From assembly GCA_002305505.1 (NCBI GenBank), contig DBRC01000038.1, positions 410 to 19,114 of the forward strand: a stretch of DNA of 18,705 nucleotides, in the 5' to 3' direction. This DNA is from Prevotella sp. UBA1378. GTDB taxonomy: Bacteria; Bacteroidota; Bacteroidia; Bacteroidales; Bacteroidaceae. The notes beneath the pieces were generated by a model. The model made no database searches, was not told the origin of the DNA, and worked only from the letters and a program-made list of their open reading frames with translations. The number at the start of each line of letters is the position of its first letter. Positions within the stretch are counted from its first letter, which is position 1. A program made the translations under genes and the position numbers. Below, piece after piece: positions 1-6,206 of the stretch.

Positions 1-99
1 AAATGGCCAAAAATCAAAACAGGGGTATATCCTCCGCCTTGCAACGGCCGTGCCGCTGCAGCGCAAGGGGGCACCGCCGCCCGGATTAGCGGGATATTA
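1..99. other. Intergenic DNA after the PUL, potentially structured
   Basis: No gene is visible. Besides the repeat at 51-97, CCTTGC (36-41) can pair with GCAAGG (63-68) around a GC-rich loop that holds its own CGGC/GCCG hairpin (45-55). Read from the minus strand (downstream of the last gene), this is followed by TGTTTTGATTTTT, a broken T-tract. It may act as a weak or factor-assisted terminator, but it is not a classic intrinsic terminator. Confidence 0.3.
51..97 (+). repeat. Left copy of a flanking inverted repeat (~47 bp)
   Basis: This stretch matches the reverse complement of the right window edge (18662-18705). There are 39 identities in 44 aligned positions plus one 3-nt indel (CCG at 77-79). 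Conserved cores are GCAGCGCAAGGGGGC (58-72) and CCGGATTA (81-88). It begins 2 nt beyond the stop of the last PUL gene. Inside it are the palindrome CGCTGCAGCG (55-64) and a small CCCG/CGGG hairpin (80-93). It may be an interspersed intergenic repeat, a terminator-type element or a recombination site. Confidence 0.8.
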
Positions 100-1863
100 T
101 TAATAGCTATAGCGGTAGTTGAAACGCCCGTTGGGCGCCACGTCGCCATAAATATAGAAGTCGAGTATGTCCAGGGTGTCGCTCTCGGGCACATGGTCTG
201 TCCATTTGAAATCTATCTGCCGCGTGGCAGGCAACTGCTTCCTGGGTATGGCAAGATGTATCCTGTTGCCTTCGGCCTTGCAGGCAACCTTACACAGGGG
301 TTGCCACTGGTATGCCCCTCCCCGGTTCCGGCAAAGCTGCATGCCTGTTCCGGCAGCCCTCACGCAATAGTCATAGCCATGCCAGTTGTCGCCACCGGCA
401 CCGGTGCTCAGCAAGAGGGTGAGCCATGAATCGCCGGCAGTGGGGCACGACGGCCGGATGCTGTCTGCCGTCTCTGCCATGAAGTAGTAGTTACGGCGGT
501 CGTGGGCCACCTTGGCCACTACGAAGTCGTTGCGCCCCGTCGTGTTGACAATGGTATCCATATTGTTGAATCCCAGCGTGTGCTGGTGCATAATGTCGCC
601 TCTGTCATCCCTATACTCATAGGGCACAGATAGCCACTGGCGGAAATCCCCCCCAATCTTGACGGTTACGGGTGCCGACTGCACAGGCACCCCGCGATGG
701 CCTTTGTAACGCCGCATATTCGCCACGAACTGCATGTAATAGTTGTCGCGTACCAGCGGATGCCGGCCAGGCTCTATGTCTCTGTTGAACTCAGCATTGA
801 AGGCATCTACGAAGCAGGTCTCGCCGATCCTCGGCACGGCCCCGGGGCGCGTATCCTGCAGATGGGCAGAATCTTTGATGCAGAACCGTTGAGCCGTCCA
901 CTCATTGAACTGGGTGATCATGAGTACCGGCGGATGCACGGCATGGGCCCTCTGCCACTGCTCGTCGAAATAGAGCCCGTAGGCCGTAGAGTCTGTCAAT
1001 GCCTGCCCATCCAGGGGTGGCTCTGCCCCGCGGTGGTAGCTCTTGCCGATTTTCGTCGTGGCATGCTGTGCCACGCTCACCGACAGCTGCTCGGGGTGGG
1101 CCGGGTCTGACGACCAGCCAGGAGCCTGCGGATAAAACTCCAACCATGCCCATTCGTCCCTGTTGGCGCCTTTCATCCACGCCCACGACCTGCGGTAGGT
1201 AAAGAAGTCGCGCAGCACGGTGTCGTGTTCCGTGAGGCTCTTTGCATCAGCCAGTATCAACGGCTTGCCCTGATACCTGAACCAGTATTTGTCGTATTTC
1301 CTGTCGGCATAGAACCGGTTGTAGATCTTGCGTATCATATCCCCTCCACCCCAGTATGACATGAAGCACAGCTTGGGTGCCGGCATCTGCAGCGACTCGC
1401 GGCGGTCTATCTCTCTCATTACCTTCTCCACGACATCGTCGTACAAGAATCCGTTCGTAACGTCGAAGAAGAGGAAGTCTACACCGGCATCGGTCAGCAT
1501 CTGGAGGTGCTTCGCTATCACGAAATCGTCTCCAGCCTTGTAATACCCCAGCAGCGGTTTGCCCCACCAGTGCATCTCCCCTACATCCCCCCACTGGGGA
1601 TTTTCCGGATTGTCGGCCAGTATCCTGGATATGTCGAATATCGGCCGACCCTCCTTGGTATGCTTGCCATGCCACAGGTAATAGAACATACCCACCGTAG
1701 AGGGGCGGGCCAGCAGCGTATCCGCCTCCGTGCCGGCAGGCAATAGCTCGCGGCCCAGGCCGTCTGTGGCCACCCATGTATCGGCACGGGTGTCCCATGC
1801 CTGCCCATGGGCATGGGCGGCGAGCAGGATAAGGGCAGACATGAGAAACGGTCTTATCCACAT
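100..1863 (-). CDS. GH71/GH99-like glycoside hydrolase with C-terminal CBM9-like domain (shorter paralogue)
   Basis: Probable secreted glycosidase of 587 aa and last gene of the operon. A type I signal peptide spans about residues 1-22 (hydrophobic core, then AHGQA). A TIM-barrel of the GH71/GH99-like type spans about 50-390: VGMFYYLW (57-64), HWWGKPLLGYY (98-108), AGVDFLFFDVTN (126-137), a GKP strand (199-201), ITQFNEW (316-322) and DAFNAEFNRDIEP (353-365). Residues about 400-587 look like a CBM9-like sugar-binding beta-sandwich ending GDVAPNGRFNYRY. It starts 2 nt after the stop of its paralogue, to which it is clearly homologous over its whole length, which suggests tandem duplication and coupled translation. 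The GH99 EWxE motif reads EWTA here: E321 is kept but the second Glu is replaced by A324. No lipobox is visible. Family GH99 acts on alpha-mannosides and GH71 on alpha-1,3-glucan; the real substrate cannot be read from the sequence. The fold-level call is fairly sure, activity is not. Confidence 0.8.
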   Translation of the reverse strand: MWIRPFLMSALILLAAHAHGQAWDTRADTWVATDGLGRELLPAGTEADTLLARPSTVGMFYYLWHGKHTKEGRPIFDISRILADNPENPQWGDVGEMHWWGKPLLGYYKAGDDFVIAKHLQMLTDAGVDFLFFDVTNGFLYDDVVEKVMREIDRRESLQMPAPKLCFMSYWGGGDMIRKIYNRFYADRKYDKYWFRYQGKPLILADAKSLTEHDTVLRDFFTYRRSWAWMKGANRDEWAWLEFYPQAPGWSSDPAHPEQLSVSVAQHATTKIGKSYHRGAEPPLDGQALTDSTAYGLYFDEQWQRAHAVHPPVLMITQFNEWTAQRFCIKDSAHLQDTRPGAVPRIGETCFVDAFNAEFNRDIEPGRHPLVRDNYYMQFVANMRRYKGHRGVPVQSAPVTVKIGGDFRQWLSVPYEYRDDRGDIMHQHTLGFNNMDTIVNTTGRNDFVVAKVAHDRRNYYFMAETADSIRPSCPTAGDSWLTLLLSTGAGGDNWHGYDYCVRAAGTGMQLCRNRGGAYQWQPLCKVACKAEGNRIHLAIPRKQLPATRQIDFKWTDHVPESDTLDILDFYIYGDVAPNGRFNYRYSY

Positions 1864-1865
1864 AA

Positions 1866-3917
1866 TCAGCGCAACTTGATAACCTTGGTTCCTGTGTCGG
1901 TCTGCACCTTGACTACAACGGGAGATTCCCCGACCTCAAGACTGATAGCGCCGGAAGCCTGCACCCCCCTTCTGGCAGATTTCAGTAGCACGCCCTGCAC
2001 ATTATAGACATCCACCGCGACACCCGATGCAACCGGGAGCTTATAAGCCACCTTCAGCAGCCCATCCCCGGTCCGCGAGGCCGTGATGCCGGGCAGGGCA
2101 TCAACCGATACGCGGCCGATGCCCGTAGAGACTGCCGACCCTTTGTAACGATAGTTGAAGCGGCCGTTGGGGGCCACGTCGCCCTGATCGATGAAATCCA
2201 TGATATCGGGCTTAGCGGGGGTATTGTCGGCCCATTTGAAATCCACATCACCGCCAGACGTGATGTTGAGACGGTTCTTTGGCAATGCGAAGTACATTTC
2301 ATTCTGCTTCACGTAACGCGGTACGGGAGCGACGGCGGTCCACTCATACTCCTTACCCGCGCACCTCATCAGCGTATATTTGCCATCGGCCGGATTCTTC
2401 ATCACGGCATAGTCATAGCCGTTCCAGCCCGTCTGATAATTGCAGTCGCTGTTAATGAACAGCATCATCCACTGCTTCGAGAAATTGAAATTGGAGAAGT
2501 TGGACGCCGTCCTTACATAGAAATACATATTGTCTGCATCCATGGCCACCTTGGCCGCCACGATGTCATTCCGCCCCGAATTATTGGTCATTGGGGCCAT
2601 GTTCTGAAACCCGCCCGTCTTCCGATGGGTAATGTCGCCAATATCATCTCTGAACTCGGGCGTCACGCCTTGCCACTGTGCCATATCCCCGTCAAGACTG
2701 ATTGTCTTTGCGGCAGAGGGCGTGGGGATAGGTCGCACCCCCTTGTACTTCCTTACGTTGGAAACCATCTGCAGATAATAGTTGTCACGCACCAGCGGAT
2801 GGGTGCCCGGTTCTATGTCTCTGTTGAACTCGGCATTATAAGCGTCTACGAATACCGACTCGCCTATTGCCGGGGTGGAGCCGGGCCGGCAGTCGCCTAA
2901 GTCGCCCGTGATCTTGGCCACAAAGCGCGTGGCTATCCATTCATTAAACTGGGTAATCATTACAATAGGAGGGTCCTGCGCAAAGGCCTGCTGCCACTGC
3001 TCGGCAAAATAGAGGCCCTTTGGGGTGTCGCCGCACACGCCATAAGCATCAATGGCCGGTTGCCTGCCGCCATGATAGCTCTTGCCTATCTTCGTCGTGG
3101 CATGTTGTGCGGTGGATACGGAGATTTGTTCCTTCGTCTTCCATCCGTCCACGTACGTCCACCCACACGCCTGGGGATAGTATTCCAGCCAGCCCCATTC
3201 GTCGGGCTTTATTCCCCGCATCCAAGCCCAGCAGTTGCGCATGGTAAAATGGTCCTTGACCCCGGCGTCTACACCCGCCAGTTCACTGCGGTTGACGAAC
3301 ATCAGCGGCTTGCCGCCGTAATAGAACCAGTATTTGTCATACTCGGGCTTGGAATAGAATACCGACCATAGGTGCTTCACCACCGATTCCGAACCCGCAT
3401 GGAGGGTATACACCAGCTTGGGCGAGGGCAAGCCTACGGCAGTCCTCCGGTCGATGGATGCCATGAGGCACTTCACGGCCTCATCGTATGTAAAAGCATT
3501 GGTCACATCCAGGAACAGGAAATCCACCCCCGCATCGGCAAGCATCTGCAGATGCTTGTCGTAAACAAACCCATCGGTGTTGACATAATAACCCAACTGG
3601 GGCTTACCCCACCAGTGGGGCTTACCTTCGGGGCCAAACTGCGGGTTGGCGGAATTGGCCTTCAATATCTCGGTGACATCATAGATGGGGTCACCATTGG
3701 TTCCGTGCGGACCGTTGCAGATAAAATAGAACATACCAACGACCCTGTTCTCCCTGGGCAGCGGCAAGCCCGACTCTGACGTGTTTACAACCCTGCCCAG
3801 CTCGTCTACCGCAACCCATGTATCGCTGTACGTATCCCAATCGCCTACGGCATGGGCGGCGGGTGTAGCAAGCAGCAGGGCAACGAGCCGGATGGTTAAA
3901 ATTATTCTTCTCTTCAT
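1866..3917 (-). CDS. GH71/GH99-like glycoside hydrolase, CBM9-like domain plus T9SS-like C-terminal domain
   Basis: Probable secreted glycosidase of 683 aa. The type I signal peptide ends near AHA (residue 23). The GH71/GH99-like barrel spans about 55-395, with VGMFYF (60-65), HWWGKPQLGYY (101-111), AGVDFLFLDVTN (129-140), GGKPLMF (201-207), ITQFNEW (321-327) and DAYNAEFNRDIEP (358-370). A CBM9-like sandwich follows (about 404-593, opening ISLDGDMAQW). A 90-residue tail (594-683, bases 1869-2138) is absent from the downstream paralogue. It looks like a T9SS type A sorting domain: a beta-rich module with VDVYNVQGVLL, a strand before VVVKVQT, and a final KVIKL. If so, this enzyme would be exported through the outer membrane and held at the surface. 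The catalytic-loop motif is EWIA (E326 kept, second Glu replaced by A329), as in the paralogue. It follows the GH3 gene after 88 nt, the largest gap in the locus. Substrate unknown. Confidence 0.8.
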   Translation of the reverse strand: MKRRIILTIRLVALLLATPAAHAVGDWDTYSDTWVAVDELGRVVNTSESGLPLPRENRVVGMFYFICNGPHGTNGDPIYDVTEILKANSANPQFGPEGKPHWWGKPQLGYYVNTDGFVYDKHLQMLADAGVDFLFLDVTNAFTYDEAVKCLMASIDRRTAVGLPSPKLVYTLHAGSESVVKHLWSVFYSKPEYDKYWFYYGGKPLMFVNRSELAGVDAGVKDHFTMRNCWAWMRGIKPDEWGWLEYYPQACGWTYVDGWKTKEQISVSTAQHATTKIGKSYHGGRQPAIDAYGVCGDTPKGLYFAEQWQQAFAQDPPIVMITQFNEWIATRFVAKITGDLGDCRPGSTPAIGESVFVDAYNAEFNRDIEPGTHPLVRDNYYLQMVSNVRKYKGVRPIPTPSAAKTISLDGDMAQWQGVTPEFRDDIGDITHRKTGGFQNMAPMTNNSGRNDIVAAKVAMDADNMYFYVRTASNFSNFNFSKQWMMLFINSDCNYQTGWNGYDYAVMKNPADGKYTLMRCAGKEYEWTAVAPVPRYVKQNEMYFALPKNRLNITSGGDVDFKWADNTPAKPDIMDFIDQGDVAPNGRFNYRYKGSAVSTGIGRVSVDALPGITASRTGDGLLKVAYKLPVASGVAVDVYNVQGVLLKSARRGVQASGAISLEVGESPVVVKVQTDTGTKVIKLR

Positions 3918-4005
3918 TTTATATCAATACTCTTTGATTATTCCCCAATCACTTAAAAATGGGCAGGCTTATTAGCATGATGCAACAAACCGTTCCGCTG
4001 TGTTG
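3918..4005 (-). other. 88-nt gap between the BglX-like GH3 and the GH71/99-like pair
   Basis: This is the longest spacer inside the locus. Minus-strand reading shows AT-rich DNA and an A-rich stretch directly before the ATG at 3917. No TAnnTTTG element and no convincing terminator hairpin were found. It most likely belongs to the same transcript, but a weak internal promoter cannot be excluded. Confidence 0.4.
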
Positions 4006-6204
4006 TCACAAGGCTATCTCACTGTCTATCGTGTGCCCGGAGTCGCCGCCTACGAATACGCGATAGGTACCGTGTTCAAAAAACCATCCTTCCTTCTCCT
4101 TAAAATATTCCAGCTGGTCTTTGGCCACATGAAACCGAATCATCCTCTTCTCCCCTACCGCCAAATGAACTTTCTGGAAGCCTTTCAACATCTTTACGGG
4201 CTGGCTCACAGCAGAAGGTATCTTGCGGATATAAAGCTGGGGCACCTCCTCGCCATCCCGGCTGCCGATGTTTTCAAGCGATACAGTGGCTATAAACCCC
4301 TGCTTGCCATCACGCACTACCCGTAGATCGGAATAGCGGAACTGGGTATAGCTCAGTCCGTAGCCAAACGGGAACAAGGGCTTGTTGGGGATGTCCCTGT
4401 AAATGGAACGCAGCGGGTCGGAAGGGCGCTCTGCAAGAGGGCGCCCGGTAGGAAGCTGAGCATAATAAAGAGGCAACTGCCCCACAGACATCGGAAAAGA
4501 CACCGGCAGTTTGCCCGACGGATTATAGTCGCCAAAGAGAACGTCGGCAATGGCATTCCCGGCTTCCGTGCCCAGGAACCATGTTTCGAGCAAAGCATCG
4601 CTCTGCCCGGCTACCTCGGGGATAACCAGCGGGCGCCCGCTTGACAGAAGCACAATCAGAGGCTTGCCCAGTTTGCGGATTTCCCGGAACAGGGCCAGCT
4701 GGCATTCCGGTAATTCGATATCAGCATACGACTGCCCTTCGCCCGACATCCACCCGTACTCGCCCATGGAGAGAACAACGGCATCAGAAGCCTTGGCCAC
4801 GTCGAGTGCAGCTCCAAGGTCGGAAGCTGCGCGCACCTTGCTACCCTCGGCATATCTCACTGTTGCTTGCGGAATCTTCGCCCTGATACCTTCGAGTATG
4901 GATACCGGCTCATCACCCCGGCCAAGGCCAGGCCATGTGCCGTTCATGTCGGTCTTGCTATTAGCCAGTTCGCCAATGACGGCTACCGACCGTATGTCCT
5001 TGGATAACGGGAGTACCGCCTCGTTCTTCAGCAGCACGACAGAGCTCCGCGCCATATCCCTGGCCATCGACCTATTGGCCTCGGTAAATACTTCCGTCTG
5101 TTCCCTGGCACTATCACAGTACAGATAAGGGTCTTCAAAGAGGCCAAGGTCGTATTTCACACCCAGAATACGGGCCACGGCCGAGTCGACCACCGCCTCC
5201 TTTACCTTTCCTGCTTTCACCAAGCCTGCCAGTTTATGGATATAAGCGTTGCTTTTCATATCCATATCGAGCCCGGCATTGATTGCCAGGCGGGCAGCAT
5301 CGGCCGTGTCGCAGGCAAGTCCGTGGGCTATGATTTCCGTAATTGCCTCGAAATCCGATACGACAAACCCCGTAAACGCCCATTCCTTGCGCAGCACATC
5401 GCTCAGCAACCACCGGTTACAGGTGGCCGGCAGCTGATGGTAAGCATTGAATGCCGACATGAGCGAGCGGGCCCCTGCAGCTATCGCCGCCTTATAAGGT
5501 GGCAGGTAGACATTGCGCATGGTCGCCTCGCTCAGCTCAACCGTGTTGTAGTCGCGGCCGCCCTCCACCGCTCCGTAGGCTGCATAATGCTTGACGCAGG
5601 CAGCTACGCTGCTTCTCTCCTTCAGCCCATTGCCCTGGAATCCCCTGACACGTGCAGCTGCAACCTGCGAGCCTAGGAAAGGGTCTTCACCCGCACCCTC
5701 GGCAATACGCCCCCAACGGGCATCCCGGCAAATATCCACCACAGGAGCATATACCCAGTTTACACCAAGTGCAGAGGCCTCCATGGCCGCAACCCTTTCC
5801 GACCGTTCTATCTTGTCCAGGTCCCAGCTTGCAGCGCTACCCAGCGGTATCGGGAATATGGTACGCATGCCGTGTACGCAGTCGAATCCAAAAAGCATAG
5901 GGATGCCAAGCCGCGTACTGTCCACCGCTATTTTCTGATATTTCCGGGCCAGACTTACACCCGCAACGTTAAACATTGCGCCAGCTCCGGCCCTGACCCA
6001 TCCCACCTCGCTGCGGGCCACGGCAGGGTCGCCTCCGGAGAGGACATCGTTGAGCTGATTAATTTTCTCCTCGAGAGTCATGCGCTTGATTAAGCCCTCC
6101 ACCAGCTTTGACTTGGGCAAAGCAGGCTTCTGGCGGCCGGCTACCGTACAGGGCAGCGAGATGACAAGCAGGAGGGCGAGGATGTTCAAACTATGATTTT
6201 TCAT
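4006..6204 (-). CDS. GH3 glycosidase, BglX-like (beta-glucosidase/beta-xylosidase type)
   Basis: Retaining exo-glycosidase of 732 aa, expected to remove terminal non-reducing beta-glucosyl (or beta-xylosyl) units, probably in the periplasm. A signal peptide covers residues 1-23. The GH3 N-terminal barrel spans about 35-350, with MLFGFDCVHG (103-112), an RWGR/EGAGEDP segment (163-175), the KHYAAYG motif (205-211) and the nucleophile D284 in VVSDF. The C-terminal GH3 domain (about 385-610) carries the likely acid/base E489 in MSGEGQS, aligning by eye with the HEASS segment of E. coli BglX. A fibronectin III-like domain closes the protein (about 645-725). Length matches single-chain BglX enzymes without insertions. 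Its ATG overlaps the stop of the upstream GH3 by one base (TAATG), so translation is probably coupled. All catalytic residues are present. Family assignment is firm; linkage and sugar specificity are not determined. Confidence 0.95.
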   Translation of the reverse strand: MKNHSLNILALLLVISLPCTVAGRQKPALPKSKLVEGLIKRMTLEEKINQLNDVLSGGDPAVARSEVGWVRAGAGAMFNVAGVSLARKYQKIAVDSTRLGIPMLFGFDCVHGMRTIFPIPLGSAASWDLDKIERSERVAAMEASALGVNWVYAPVVDICRDARWGRIAEGAGEDPFLGSQVAAARVRGFQGNGLKERSSVAACVKHYAAYGAVEGGRDYNTVELSEATMRNVYLPPYKAAIAAGARSLMSAFNAYHQLPATCNRWLLSDVLRKEWAFTGFVVSDFEAITEIIAHGLACDTADAARLAINAGLDMDMKSNAYIHKLAGLVKAGKVKEAVVDSAVARILGVKYDLGLFEDPYLYCDSAREQTEVFTEANRSMARDMARSSVVLLKNEAVLPLSKDIRSVAVIGELANSKTDMNGTWPGLGRGDEPVSILEGIRAKIPQATVRYAEGSKVRAASDLGAALDVAKASDAVVLSMGEYGWMSGEGQSYADIELPECQLALFREIRKLGKPLIVLLSSGRPLVIPEVAGQSDALLETWFLGTEAGNAIADVLFGDYNPSGKLPVSFPMSVGQLPLYYAQLPTGRPLAERPSDPLRSIYRDIPNKPLFPFGYGLSYTQFRYSDLRVVRDGKQGFIATVSLENIGSRDGEEVPQLYIRKIPSAVSQPVKMLKGFQKVHLAVGEKRMIRFHVAKDQLEYFKEKEGWFFEHGTYRVFVGGDSGHTIDSEIAL

Positions 6205-6206
6205 TA
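6202..6206 (-). promoter_or_regulatory. TAATG stop/start overlap coupling the two GH3 genes
   Basis: On the minus strand the TAA stop of the PA14-type GH3 (6206-6204) shares its last A with the ATG of the BglX-like GH3 (6204-6202). Such one-base overlaps usually reflect translational coupling by re-initiation. This also fixes the start of the downstream gene, whose signal peptide follows immediately. Confidence 0.8.

Noticed and set aside
36..97. Intrinsic terminator after the last gene
   Set aside because: Several GC-rich pairings exist, but no strong hairpin is directly followed by a continuous T-tract on the minus strand, so it was recorded only as a structured region.
100..3917. Frameshifted or decaying copy within the tandem GH71/99-like duplication
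   Set aside because: Both frames are intact from signal peptide to CBM9-like domain and keep the same barrel motifs. The length difference is explained by the extra C-terminal domain of one copy.
3918..4005. Internal promoter for the GH71/99-like pair
   Set aside because: No TAnnTTTG-like -7 element at the right distance from a TTTG was found on the minus strand.
6145..6204. Possible lipobox (SLPC) in the signal peptide of the BglX-like GH3
   Set aside because: Proline directly before the Cys and Ser at -3 do not fit the lipobox pattern. A normal signal peptidase I site a few residues later is more likely.
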